A stretch of DNA of 64,000 nucleotides from Brassicibacter mesophilus (GTDB lineage: Bacteria > Bacillota > Clostridia > Tissierellales > Proteiniboraceae): contig NZ_JBNPXI010000005.1 of NCBI RefSeq assembly GCF_050433385.1, forward strand, positions 62,001 to 126,000, written 5' to 3'. Below the pieces are notes generated by a model that was not told the origin of the DNA, made no database searches, and saw only the letters and a program-made list of their open reading frames with translations. A program made the translations under genes and the position numbers. Position 1 is the first letter of the stretch. Every line of letters begins with the position of its first letter. This document shows positions 1-8,160 of this stretch, one piece after another.

Positions 1-483
1 GGGCCGGTTAAGAAAGTGCTGAAAGCAAAGGGGTATGAATGTATTGGTGCTAAGGAATTTAAAATGTCATCAAATATGTTGATTTCAGAAAAAAAAGCAA
101 AAGAGCGTGATGAGAAAAATCTTAAAGCTACACTTGAAGTTAAAAGATTTGTAGAAGCATTAATACATGGGGAGGGAAAATGGAGAAGAATACCAGTTTT
201 TTCTGATCTTATGAGAAATATTTCAAAAGAGGATTTAATTTGGGAAAAATTAAATCGTAAAATAAAAGTTGATAGGACAATGTGTGTTCAATGTGGCATG
301 TGTGCCAAATATTGTCCTACCCTTAGTATAAAATTAACTCCATATCCTAGCATACAGAAGTCATGTATAAGTTGTATGCGTTGTGTAAATATTTGTCCTA
401 AAAATGCTTTTACGTTGAAAGATAGGAAAGTATTTCAAATTAAAGAAGTACCTGTAAAAGAATTGGGATCTATCAATAATTAA
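1..483 (+). CDS. 4Fe-4S ferredoxin-type protein, C-terminal part (5' end outside window)
   Basis: The frame is open from base 1, so the true start lies upstream. The last ~70 residues carry two 4Fe-4S cluster motifs, CVQCGMCAKYCP and CISCMRCVNICP, each CxxCxxCxxxCP, which is the dicluster ferredoxin fold used in electron transfer. The preceding ~85 residues are charged and helical without a clear motif. The layout fits EFR1-type proteins, which have a flavodoxin-like N-terminal domain followed by a ferredoxin domain. The flavodoxin half would lie outside the window, so that assignment is inferred. The cluster-binding part is certain. No terminator was seen just after the stop; a weak 8-bp inverted repeat (679-686 with 721-728) lies between it and the next gene. 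Confidence 0.85.
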   Translation, partial: GPVKKVLKAKGYECIGAKEFKMSSNMLISEKKAKERDEKNLKATLEVKRFVEALIHGEGKWRRIPVFSDLMRNISKEDLIWEKLNRKIKVDRTMCVQCGMCAKYCPTLSIKLTPYPSIQKSCISCMRCVNICPKNAFTLKDRKVFQIKEVPVKELGSINN

Positions 484-747
484 AATCATGCCTAAAATTA
501 AAGAAGGTTTAGCTTCCATGATTTCTGTGTAGCAGTATTATTTTTCTATTAAAACACATGTTGAAACAGTATAAGGTCAGAGAAGAATTATACTGATCTC
601 AGGAGTATAGAGGATTTTGAGCTAGAATTAAAATGTGGTTTATGTTCCTTCATACTTTTGTATTGAGGGAATTATTTATTTGGGGATATATTTTATAGAT
701 AAACAATTAAAGCAAAAGAGTCCCCAAATGCAAGGTGACAGACTTTT

Positions 748-1320
748 TTAAAGATTGTTATAAGAGATGACAAAGTGTAAAACTGTTAAAGATGATGAGG
801 GGTTGATATACTTATGGGTACGATCCCCTTTAAAACGAATCGAATCATATTCGTCTAAGTGATAAGTTTTTCCGTCTATATCTATTATCAATTGGCCAGA
901 CATAACAGTAACAAATTCTACAACGCCTCGTGGATGTGCTTCGGAAACATATTCTCCATTAGGCTGTAGGTAACCGCGATAAAGCTCTAACAAGTCGTGA
1001 GACTGAAACAAAGGTTCAGCGACTAGTACGTCATTAGTGCTGCTCAGTTTCAGGCTATCTTTTCTACGAGCAATAGAGATATTTGATTCGATAGATAATA
1101 ATGCACTTATAGGAATATTTAGACCATTTGCAATTTTCCACATTACGGATAACGTAGGATTGGCTTCTCCGCTTTCTATCTTTATTAATGTTAATTTGCT
1201 TACTTCAATTTGATTGGCTAAAGACTCCAAACTAATTCCTTTATTCGTTCGAAATTGACGAAGGTTGGTCCCTATACGCTTTCCCAAATTTTCTTCTTCC
1301 CAAGGTTTTTCGGTGTTCAT
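748..1320 (-). CDS. XRE-family regulator with C-terminal cupin domain
   Basis: A 190-residue DNA-binding regulator. Residues ~14-75 form an XRE helix-turn-helix (SLESLANQIEVSKLTLIKIE is the recognition region). Residues ~115-185 form a small cupin with the HPRG and GDRTHKY stretches expected of an effector-binding barrel. The start is set by AAAGGAGG seven bases before the ATG. It is transcribed divergently from azlCD, so it is the obvious candidate regulator of that exporter and probably of itself. Two copies of AACAAAAAGTT in the shared intergenic region are possible operators. In other bacteria this family senses small metabolites such as amino acids or polyamines; the ligand here is unknown. 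Confidence 0.9.
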   Translation of the reverse strand: MNTEKPWEEENLGKRIGTNLRQFRTNKGISLESLANQIEVSKLTLIKIESGEANPTLSVMWKIANGLNIPISALLSIESNISIARRKDSLKLSSTNDVLVAEPLFQSHDLLELYRGYLQPNGEYVSEAHPRGVVEFVTVMSGQLIIDIDGKTYHLDEYDSIRFKGDRTHKYINPSSSLTVLHFVISYNNL

Positions 1321-1377
1321 TTTTTTCCTCCTTTAATCCAAAGCTGTAATATTTGCACTAAAAGGTATAATATAATT

Positions 1378-1439
1378 AACAAAAAGTTTATTTTGATATA
1401 TATGTTTTGAAATTTCTATGCTATAATAAACAAAAAGTT
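1378..1439. promoter_or_regulatory. Paired candidate operator between XRE-cupin gene and azlC
   Basis: The element AACAAAAAGTT occurs at 1378-1388 and again at 1429-1439, 51 bp apart, and each copy continues into TTTT-rich sequence. Each has dyad ends (AAC...GTT). The second copy lies directly after a TATAAT at 1422-1427 on the + strand. The first lies near AT-rich -10-like sequence for the minus-strand gene. This is consistent with one regulator covering both divergent promoters. Binding is inferred. Confidence 0.5.
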
Positions 1440-1579
1440 AATTTTATTATATCATTTTAGCATCTATTTTACACCACAGATTAACATTGTTGTTTTCTAT
1501 ATAGAAAGTGATATCTATATTGCTAGCACTATTTTGGGGAGTTATGTCCTGCGATAAAAAACGAGGAGGTGTTGTTTTT

Positions 1580-2269
1580 ATGGATGAAAAAGAAAGAGCG
1601 ATAAAAACTGGTTTTATGGATGCACTACCACTTGCAATTGCTATTGCTGCATATGGGTTATCCTATGGAGTACTTGCAACTCAAGCTAATTTTAGTTTAC
1701 TAGGTATCGTAACAATGTCGCTATTGGTATTTTCTGGATCTATACAAATGGTTGCTGTTGGAATGCTGACGGCTGGGGGAAGTCTTATAAGTGTGCTTAT
1801 TACCTCAGTTTTGTTGAATTTGCGTAACCTGTTATATGGAGCTGCTCTTGCCGAAGGTCTTGCCCCTGCTAAGAAGTGGCGGTGGTTGTTAGTTTTTGGT
1901 GTGTCAGATGAACCTTTTGTTTTGGGAAGCTCAAGGTTTAAAAAATATGGGCCAGATCCTCTTTATTTTGGGATTGTTGTTGGTACTTTTTATATTGCAT
2001 GGGTTCTCTCTTCGTTTCTTGGCGGGGTAATTGGAAGTCAAGTTGATCCTCAAAAATGGGGTTTAGATCTAGCATTTCCTATTACTTTTGCAGCTATTCT
2101 TATTTCAAGTCTTGTAGAAAAGCCTGAAATTGTTACCGCGCTTGCTGCTGCAATATTAGCGATTGGGTTAGAATATTTTATGCCTGGTAATGAGTTCACG
2201 ATTATTATTACTGGTGTGATAGCACCAATTATTGGTCTTTATTTAAAGAGGAGGTCTCAAAAATGCTAA
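1580..2269 (+). CDS. azlC: AzlC family branched-chain amino acid permease, large subunit
   Basis: A 229-residue polytopic membrane protein matching AzlC, the large subunit of the AzlCD exporter for branched-chain amino acids and their analogues. The N-terminal segment (DALPLAIAIAAYGLSYGVLA), the GSIQMVAVGML stretch and the NLRNLLYGAAL region are typical of the family. The start is the ATG at 1580 behind GAGGAGGTG; an upstream in-frame GTG at 1508 has no ribosome binding site and would add untypical sequence. It overlaps azlD by 7 bases, so the two are translationally coupled. Regulation is probably by the divergent XRE-cupin protein. Confidence 0.93.
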   Translation: MDEKERAIKTGFMDALPLAIAIAAYGLSYGVLATQANFSLLGIVTMSLLVFSGSIQMVAVGMLTAGGSLISVLITSVLLNLRNLLYGAALAEGLAPAKKWRWLLVFGVSDEPFVLGSSRFKKYGPDPLYFGIVVGTFYIAWVLSSFLGGVIGSQVDPQKWGLDLAFPITFAAILISSLVEKPEIVTALAAAILAIGLEYFMPGNEFTIIITGVIAPIIGLYLKRRSQKC

Positions 2270-2580
2270 GTCGTTGGATATTAATAGGATTACTTTCCGT
2301 TTCAACGTATATTTCGCGTATCATAGGCGTCGAAATAATGTCAGGACGAGAGATGAGTCCTACTTTACGTTTATATTTTAACTATGTACCAGTTGGGGTT
2401 ATATCCGCACTTATTATCAAACAAATCTTTGTCCCCGTAGATGGACAGCTAATTATTTCACTTCCCATTCTTATAGGCTGTCTTTTCACAGCAATTGCGG
2501 TTAAAAAAGTAAAAATGTTTCTTCCTTCTGTCGTGTTTGGAGCAATTGTCGGATTGCTAACTCGTTACTTTTTTACCTAA
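2263..2580 (+). CDS. azlD: AzlD family transporter, small subunit
   Basis: A 105-residue hydrophobic protein with about four membrane helices and the usual AzlD length. Its ATG lies inside the last codons of azlC (overlap ATGCTAA) and its AGGAGG is in the azlC tail, so expression depends on the same mRNA. AzlC and AzlD form a two-subunit exporter. The TYISRIIGVEIMSGREMSP region near the N-terminus is family-like. No clear terminator follows. Confidence 0.92.
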   Translation: MLSRWILIGLLSVSTYISRIIGVEIMSGREMSPTLRLYFNYVPVGVISALIIKQIFVPVDGQLIISLPILIGCLFTAIAVKKVKMFLPSVVFGAIVGLLTRYFFT

Positions 2581-2804
2581 ATCTAAAGAGTGTTTTAGAG
2601 CCCTATGGATGTTGAGCACAGAAAGGTGTGCAGAAAATGTTATTCAAAATTAGTATTGTAAATGAGGCAGCCATTTTCCTTTATAGAAAAAATATATACA
2701 ATAATGGTCTTCTCCGACTCTTTATTTAAGATATTTAAGAATGATATAATAAAAAAGAAAAATTATTCAAGAGTCACTTCTAAATAAAACAGAAAATATG
2801 GTAA

Positions 2805-2813
2805 TGATATAAT
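2805..2813 (+). promoter_or_regulatory. Candidate extended -10 promoter for the first WYL regulator
   Basis: TGATATAAT (TGN plus TATAAT) ends 58 bases before the ATG at 2872. A second, identical-looking TGATATAAT is at 2742-2750. Neither has a convincing -35. The 2581-2871 gap holds no gene that I can support. Confidence 0.4.
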
Positions 2814-2871
2814 GTGAGTATCTAAGTTATATAAACATTGGATAATCTTAATAAAGAATTGGTGTGGGAGA

Positions 2872-3795
2872 ATGAAAATAGATAGACTGCTTGGAATAGT
2901 TATATATTTGTTAAATCGTGATATTGTAAATTCTAATACCCTAGCTCAAAAATTTGAAGTTTCGACTCGAACTATACAACGAGACATTGAAACATTGAAT
3001 TTAGCGGGAATACCTATTGTATCCATACAGGGAACTGATGGTGGTTATGGGATTGTTGACAGCTTTAAGCTTCAAAAACAAATAACTAATACAGAAGACT
3101 ATCTATTTATTATAACTGCGCTGAGAGCGCTATGTTCAGCTTATGATAATAAAAAGATCGAACAAACCCTGGAACGTATAGTTTATGCCTCTAAATTAGA
3201 TGAAGACAAGGAATCTAAAATAAGACTTGATCTTGGCGTTTCAAGGGAAGGCAGTAACATAGATAAAAATTTAAAAACTATTGAAAAAGCTACTGATGAA
3301 GAAAAGACTATAAAATTTATATATACAGACTCCTATGGGAGTAAAACATGTAGATTAGTAGAACCAGTTGGACTTATATACAAATGGTATGCATGGTATT
3401 TATTTGGGTATTGTCGTGACAAGAAGGATTACAGGTTATTTAAAGTGGTTCGAATACGTGATTTGAAAAAGCTAGATGAACATTTCTCTATAAAACATGA
3501 AAAGCTTGATAAGTTACTACATAAGCATGAGAAGAAAAATAAACTTAAATATATGGATGTAAAAGTATTATGTAAGAAAGAAATAAGGGTATCTATTGAA
3601 GAATATTTCCCTAAAGGAAGTATTAAACCCATAGAGGATGGAGATTTCGTTCTGGAGTTTAGTGTACCATCAAATGAAGTTGGCTGGAAGGGGATACTTT
3701 TAAACTACGGAAATAATATTAAGATAATCGAGCCTGAAGAACTAAAAACAGAATTTTTAAGAAAGGCAAAAGAAATTATTGATATTTATAGATAA
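2872..3795 (+). CDS. HTH-WYL domain transcriptional regulator (YafY/YobV type)
   Basis: A 307-residue regulator. Residues 1-60 form an HTH_11/DeoR-like winged helix (RTIQRDIETLNLAGIPIVSI). Residues ~140-205 form the WYL domain (AWYLFGYCRDKKDYRLFKVV) and the rest is the C-terminal WCX extension. WYL domains bind small ligands or nucleic acid. The gene is closely paralogous to the regulator at 44288, and both are followed immediately by an inverted repeat with the same spacing. The stop codon abuts the operator at 3794, so the likely target is the downstream DUF3795-acetyltransferase gene rather than its own promoter. Confidence 0.92.
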   Translation: MKIDRLLGIVIYLLNRDIVNSNTLAQKFEVSTRTIQRDIETLNLAGIPIVSIQGTDGGYGIVDSFKLQKQITNTEDYLFIITALRALCSAYDNKKIEQTLERIVYASKLDEDKESKIRLDLGVSREGSNIDKNLKTIEKATDEEKTIKFIYTDSYGSKTCRLVEPVGLIYKWYAWYLFGYCRDKKDYRLFKVVRIRDLKKLDEHFSIKHEKLDKLLHKHEKKNKLKYMDVKVLCKKEIRVSIEEYFPKGSIKPIEDGDFVLEFSVPSNEVGWKGILLNYGNNIKIIEPEELKTEFLRKAKEIIDIYR

Positions 3796-3821
3796 TATAC
3801 GACATACAGTTGTCGTATATT
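3794..3821. promoter_or_regulatory. WYL-regulator operator 1 (inverted repeat)
   Basis: Arms AATATACGACA (3794-3804) and TGTCGTATATT (3811-3821) are perfectly complementary over 11 bp with the 6-nt spacer TACAGT. A -10-like TATAAC is at 3833-3838, ahead of the ATG at 3867. The same design (ACGACA or ATGACA, 6 nt, TGTCGT or TGTCAT) recurs at 6424 and 45222. Repressor binding is inferred. Confidence 0.7.
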
Positions 3822-3866
3822 CTCCTTTATAGTATAACTAAAGTTAATTATAGAGGGGGACATTTT

Positions 3867-4796
3867 ATGACATATACAGTAGAGAGAATAGAAAAAAGTA
3901 TTGCTTATTGTGGTCTTGTGTGCATACTTTGTAACGAAGGGAAGTCAGGAAGATGTACTGGCTGTATGGAAAAGTGTGATGGGTGTTCAATTAAAGCATG
4001 TAGCCAAGATAAAAAAATCGATGGTTGTTGGGAGTGCAAGGAATTTCCTTGTGATAAGGAAATGTTTAAAAATAAGCGCAATAGAGCATTTGTACAATGC
4101 GCTAAAGAAGAAGGAGTATACAAATTAGCTGAGTATTTAAAGAAGAATTATGACAATGGCATCTCCTATCATAAAGAAGATGGCACTAAAGGAGACTATG
4201 ATATTTTAGATGATGAAGAAAAAATATTGCTTTTATTAAGAAAAAAAGAAAGTTCCTTTGAAAAATGTCCAATTTATGAAAGTAAACAATTTGTCTTTAG
4301 ACTGGTGCAGGAAAATGATGCAAAGGATTTGCTTAAATGCTATTCAGATCCTGTTTCAGCAAAGGTTTTTAACAGCGATAATTGCACTAGCAATTTTATT
4401 TTTAAATCATTAGAGGAAATGGAAAATTGCATTAGATTCTGGCTTAATGAGTATAAAAATCAATGTTATGTACGCTTTAGTATAATTGACAAAATAAGAG
4501 GGAAGGCAGTTGGCACTATTGAAATTTTTGCAAAAGAGTGCGAATTCACTGAAACTGGTAAGGTAGGAATTTTAAGGCTTGATCTTGCTTCACAATATGA
4601 AGAAGAGGAATTTATTGGGGAAATATTTGATGTAATAAATGATAATTTTTATGACGATTTTGAAGTTGAGAATATTATTACAAAGGCCATTCCAGAGATA
4701 AAGCAAAGAATTTGTGCACTGAAAAATAGAGGTTTTATGGAACTACAAAGTAATACTATATTACCATATGATTATTACTTTATGAGGACCAAATAG
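3867..4796 (+). CDS. DUF3795 zinc-ribbon-like domain fused to a GNAT-type acetyltransferase domain
   Basis: A 309-residue protein. The first ~65 residues are Cys-rich (YCGLVCILC, CTGCMEKCDGC, CWECKEFPC), the pattern of DUF3795, a probable metal-binding domain. From about residue 140 the sequence becomes a GNAT-like N-acetyltransferase (VFRLVQENDAKDLLKCYSDP, later GTIEIFA and GILRLDLAS), though the acetyl-CoA P-loop is weak. The start is the ATG at 3867 behind GAGGGGG; an upstream in-frame ATG at 3810 lies inside the operator region and has no ribosome binding site. It sits directly after the WYL operator. DUF3795 is usually a stand-alone protein, so the fusion is notable. The acetylation substrate is unknown. 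Confidence 0.8.
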   Translation: MTYTVERIEKSIAYCGLVCILCNEGKSGRCTGCMEKCDGCSIKACSQDKKIDGCWECKEFPCDKEMFKNKRNRAFVQCAKEEGVYKLAEYLKKNYDNGISYHKEDGTKGDYDILDDEEKILLLLRKKESSFEKCPIYESKQFVFRLVQENDAKDLLKCYSDPVSAKVFNSDNCTSNFIFKSLEEMENCIRFWLNEYKNQCYVRFSIIDKIRGKAVGTIEIFAKECEFTETGKVGILRLDLASQYEEEEFIGEIFDVINDNFYDDFEVENIITKAIPEIKQRICALKNRGFMELQSNTILPYDYYFMRTK

Positions 4797-4855
4797 TTAC
4801 AATTGAAGTCACTTAGTTTTTTCCTTAGCTCAAGAAGTTAGGAGTGGTAAATAAA

Positions 4856-6052
4856 ATGAGACAAGTTAAGCTTACAAATAAACAAGCTCGTCGCTTCATT
4901 CTGTTGAAGCAGGGATTAATGGGCAGTTATCAGTTTGTTAAAGAACAAGGTGTTTGTGACTATATTAAGCAAGCAGGTTGTATTCAATTTGATCCTATTG
5001 ATGTGTGTGGTAAAAATGCTGAATTAGTGTTGCAATCAAGAGTGGATGGATTTTCTAAAGATATGCTGTATAAGCTTTTGTACATAGACAGAAAGCTTAT
5101 AGATTATTTTGATAAGAATATGTGTATATTCAGTATAGATGATTGGAAATATTTTGCCCGACAGAGAGCTGGCTACGAAAAAAATGGTAGAAGCAAAGAT
5201 CAAGTGAATGCAGTTGCAGACAACATAAAATCAATTATCAAAGAAAAGGGCTTTGTTTCTTCAAAAGATATAAACCTTAAAGAACGAGTTGATTGGGCTT
5301 GGAATCCTACTACTTTATCTCGCGCAGCATTGGAAACCTTATATTTTCGAGGTCAACTAATACTTCACCATAAAAAAGGAACAATTAAATACTATGCACT
5401 TGCAAATGAGTATATCCCTAAAGAGATTTTGAGTGCTAAAGACCCTAATTTAACTCAAGAGGAATATTTTGAGTGGAGAATTTTAAGACGTATTGGTGGG
5501 GTTGGATTGATATGGAATAAACCATCAGATGCATGGCTTGGAATTGATGGTCTTAAATCACCTGAGCGCAAAAATATCTTTAAGAAGTTGCTTGCAGAGC
5601 AAAAAATTATAGAAATTGTTATTGAAAATATATCAGATATTTTTTACTGTTTATCCGACGATGAGCCTTTGATTGATATAGTATTAAATAATAAGGATTT
5701 TGTAAAACGAGTAGAATTTATTGCTCCACTTGATAATATGATCTGGGATAGAAAGTTAATAAAGAAGATTTCTAACTTTGAATATAAGTGGGAAATATAT
5801 ACACCTATTGTTGAACGGCAATATGGTTACTATGTTTTGCCTGTGTTATTTGGAGATAGCTTTATTGGCAGAATAGAAGTAGCAAATAATAAAAAGCTTA
5901 AGGAACTCATCGTAAAAAATTTCTGGTTTGAAGATGACATTGTAAACCACTACAAGTTTAAGAAAGATATTTATGATTGTCTTAAGCGATTTGCTAATTT
6001 TAATAACTGCAAAAGTATAAAAATAGAGTGTGAAATATTACAAAACTTCTAA
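4856..6052 (+). CDS. YcaQ/AlkX-like winged-helix DNA glycosylase family protein (HTH_42)
   Basis: A 398-residue protein of the HTH_42 family, whose characterised members (YcaQ, AlkZ) remove alkylated or cross-linked bases from DNA. Gln44-Phe-Asp46 in GCIQFDPIDV matches the QxD catalytic motif of YcaQ. Further family features are the tandem winged helices and the stretch RRIGGVGLIWNKPSDAWLGI, followed by a beta-rich C-terminal part (FIAPLDNMIWDRKLI). The ATG at 4856 is preferred over an in-frame GTG at 4844 because GTG overlaps the TAGGAG ribosome binding site. It lies downstream of the DUF3795-GNAT gene on the same strand. A strong terminator follows at 6086. Confidence 0.82.
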   Translation: MRQVKLTNKQARRFILLKQGLMGSYQFVKEQGVCDYIKQAGCIQFDPIDVCGKNAELVLQSRVDGFSKDMLYKLLYIDRKLIDYFDKNMCIFSIDDWKYFARQRAGYEKNGRSKDQVNAVADNIKSIIKEKGFVSSKDINLKERVDWAWNPTTLSRAALETLYFRGQLILHHKKGTIKYYALANEYIPKEILSAKDPNLTQEEYFEWRILRRIGGVGLIWNKPSDAWLGIDGLKSPERKNIFKKLLAEQKIIEIVIENISDIFYCLSDDEPLIDIVLNNKDFVKRVEFIAPLDNMIWDRKLIKKISNFEYKWEIYTPIVERQYGYYVLPVLFGDSFIGRIEVANNKKLKELIVKNFWFEDDIVNHYKFKKDIYDCLKRFANFNNCKSIKIECEILQNF

Positions 6053-6085
6053 CTTCATGTATCAGTATTATTTTTTATGATTTCA

Positions 6086-6118
6086 AGCTCATAGACTCTG
6101 TCTATGAGCTTTTCTTTT
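6086..6118 (+). terminator. Intrinsic terminator after the YcaQ-like gene
   Basis: AGCTCATAGAC (6086-6096) pairs perfectly with GTCTATGAGCT (6100-6110) around a 3-nt loop, followed by TTTCTTTT. Confidence 0.9.
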
Positions 6119-6423
6119 CATCCAAAATCTAGAGAAAAAGAAAGAGAAAACAATTGATTAAATGCCTTAATGGCATAGCAAGAACCAGGGATACAAAGAC
6201 ACAACAAAATCATTAAATAGTTCATAGAAGGAATAATAAATTTCGAAAAAGCAAATAAGGATATAAAATTTAACTTAATTTTTCACTTTTGCATTTCATA
6301 TAAAAGTTGAGAAATATCTTTCTGTCGTCTAAAGCTTTTCTAGCTTTGTCAATACCATGTGCAATTGAGAATATCTTAGCAGTCACTGAGGGATTGATAA
6401 TGCTTAGTGTTTTTACATGAACA

Positions 6424-6465
6424 ATCAAACACGACATAATGTTGTCATGTTTGATTTGATATAAT
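6424..6465. promoter_or_regulatory. WYL-type operator 2 with -10 box, upstream of the transglutaminase gene
   Basis: Arms ATCAAACACGACA (6424-6436) and TGTCATGTTTGAT (6443-6455) are complementary at 12 of 13 positions with a 6-nt spacer. A TATAAT follows at 6460-6465. The core (ACGACA, 6 nt, TGTCAT) is the same as at 3794 and 45222. The distance from dyad centre to -10 box equals that at 45222 (about 20 bp). Confidence 0.65.
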
Positions 6466-6513
6466 AAACTAACAAATTCCAAAATCTATTATATTTTAAA
6501 AAGGAGAGTTGTC

Positions 6514-7410
6514 ATGAAATTAGATAGTTTATTACAGTATTATTCTGAACAAGGCTTAATTACATCCCCTTGCTCATATCATTACTTGCTTGCTGAGCTT
6601 CCTACAGATATTCCTAAATTGTGTGAATGCATCCACAAAATCACGTTAATTGACTTATTAGCAACTATGGAATTAGTTTCAATTCCAAAAGAGCATTCAA
6701 ATGATAATAACATAAGAAGAGTTGAAGAAAAATTAGGAAAGATAGCGCATAGAGACAATTCAAGTATATTGAATTCAAGAAGTTATGAGAAACTTTTATT
6801 AGGGAATTGCAGAGATTTATCGCTTATAATGTGCTCGGTATTGAGAAATCACAAGATTCCAGCTCGAGTAAGATCAGGCTTTGCAACTTTTTTTGACCCA
6901 TTTCAAAAGAAGTATTTTGATCACTGGGTTTGTGAATATTGGGACAAGTCAGAGAAACGTTGGATTAAGGTTGACCCTTGGATGAGTCAAATACAGTATA
7001 GAAAAGAATTATTACCTATTGAATTATTTAAAGGATTACTAGAACTAAATTATAATCCATATGATGTAAAAAATGAGTTTTTTATAACAGGAGGTGAAGC
7101 TTGGATTAATTGTAGAAAAAAGGGGCATAATGCAGACAATTATGGAACTTATGGTGATCTTTTGAAAGGGAATTGGTTTGTTCGAGATAATATGATTCGT
7201 GATCTATTATGTCTAAATAAATTAGAACCGCTGCCATGGGATTGTTGGGGAATTATGGGGAGAGAAAATAGTGATATAAAGGATCGAGAGTTAGCATTCC
7301 TGGATGAAATAGCGGAATTTTTAGTTTATGGAGACTTAACACAAAATACTCTTTCAGATAAGCTAGAAAGTTTGCAAATAGAAAAATGTATCATGGAATC
7401 CTTAGTTTAA
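6514..7410 (+). CDS. Transglutaminase-like domain protein
   Basis: A 298-residue cytoplasmic protein with no signal peptide. It has the transglutaminase/protease-like triad: Cys99 in LLGNCRDLSLIMCS, His137 in YFDHWVCEYW and Asp154 in WIKVDPWM, with the usual spacing. Bacterial members act as Cys proteases or amidases, and the substrate cannot be read from sequence. The start ATG follows AAAAGGAGAG. It is monocistronic behind an operator of the WYL type, which ties it to the regulator at 2872 or its paralogue. The C-terminal ~100 residues (WGIMGRENSDIKDRELAFLDEI) match nothing I recognise. Confidence 0.85.
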   Translation: MKLDSLLQYYSEQGLITSPCSYHYLLAELPTDIPKLCECIHKITLIDLLATMELVSIPKEHSNDNNIRRVEEKLGKIAHRDNSSILNSRSYEKLLLGNCRDLSLIMCSVLRNHKIPARVRSGFATFFDPFQKKYFDHWVCEYWDKSEKRWIKVDPWMSQIQYRKELLPIELFKGLLELNYNPYDVKNEFFITGGEAWINCRKKGHNADNYGTYGDLLKGNWFVRDNMIRDLLCLNKLEPLPWDCWGIMGRENSDIKDRELAFLDEIAEFLVYGDLTQNTLSDKLESLQIEKCIMESLV

Positions 7411-7457
7411 TTTGTTACGAAAAAAGCAGATATTGCTTTTGAAATATCTTTTTAGTA

Positions 7458-8147
7458 TTAGAGGGATTTTATATACAAGTTTTTAGATAGCTCTCGAAGT
7501 CTGTTCTCATCTAATATATATATTGTTTTATCCTCACATTTTATAATTGATTTCGATTCAAGCTCTTTAAAGGTTCTATTTAAATGCCTATAGGTTGTTC
7601 CTAGAAATTGAGCAATTTCTAAAAATGATGAATTCAGAACTATATAGTTTTTATCTGTTATATGCTCAATCAAATAGCTAGATAACCTATTTATAAGGGG
7701 ATATACAAAATTGTATGAGCTATTATTAATAGTTGCATAGAGCTTTTCACTTAAAGAATTTATTAAATGATGTAAAAACTTTTTGTTATCCAGACATTTT
7801 TCCCTGAGTATGTCTGAAGGTATTGCTATCAAATAAGTGTCTTCTATTGCATCAACATTGCATAGTATAGGAATATTTTTTAAAAGCTCTAAATCTCCTA
7901 TTGAATTAAACCCTTTATAGAACTTTAAAAGCATTGATTTACCGTTTTCAAAAAGATAAGAGATTTTGATTTTTCCATCTACAAGCAAATAGTAATATTC
8001 AAGGTTAGATTCTGCTTCTAATATATATTCCTCTTTTTCAAAAAAGTGAAGTTGAGCATATTTTAGTACATCCTTATCCAATATGTTTTCAATGTTATGT
8101 TTATCGATATAATGGCCTAAAAGGGTATTGTTTGAAATTCTTTTCAT
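7458..8147 (-). CDS. Crp/Fnr family transcriptional regulator (YeiL-like)
   Basis: A 229-residue regulator. Residues ~25-145 form a cyclic-nucleotide-binding-like beta barrel (EKEEYILEAESNLEYYYLLVDG, GDLELLKNIPILCNVDAI) and residues ~160-225 form a Crp winged helix (FLEIAQFLGTTYRHLNRTFKEL). The pocket lacks the Arg-Ser pair of true cAMP binders, and there is no Fnr-type Cys cluster, so the effector is unknown. The start is the ATG at 8145-8147 behind AGGAGGA; an upstream in-frame ATG lies inside the palindrome. It is divergent from two small DMT transporter genes, its likely targets. The order resembles YeiL-type regulators beside DMT genes, which is inference. Confidence 0.88.
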   Translation of the reverse strand: MKRISNNTLLGHYIDKHNIENILDKDVLKYAQLHFFEKEEYILEAESNLEYYYLLVDGKIKISYLFENGKSMLLKFYKGFNSIGDLELLKNIPILCNVDAIEDTYLIAIPSDILREKCLDNKKFLHHLINSLSEKLYATINNSSYNFVYPLINRLSSYLIEHITDKNYIVLNSSFLEIAQFLGTTYRHLNRTFKELESKSIIKCEDKTIYILDENRLRELSKNLYIKSL

Positions 8148-8160
8148 TTTTCCTCCTAAA

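Larger units (their letters stand above)
6053..6513. other. Gene-poor interval before the transglutaminase gene
   Basis: This stretch contains the terminator at 6086-6118, a small hairpin around 6161-6175, and the operator/promoter at 6424-6465. A minus-strand open frame covers 6270-6482, but its proximal end is the operator palindrome and it has no ribosome binding site. Its middle part (GIDKARKALDDRKIFLN) looks protein-like and could be a remnant. I do not recognise it. Confidence 0.5.

Noticed and set aside
679..728. 8-bp inverted repeat TTTGGGGA/TCCCCAAA as a terminator for the ferredoxin gene
   Set aside because: The loop is over 30 bases and there is no T-run.
1508..1579. GTG start giving azlC 24 extra residues
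   Set aside because: No ribosome binding site; the ATG at 1580 follows GAGGAGGTG and gives the normal family length.
6270..6482. Minus-strand 70-codon open frame before the transglutaminase gene
   Set aside because: Its proximal end coincides with the inverted repeat, it has no ribosome binding site, and no family is recognised. The middle looks protein-like, so a remnant stays possible.
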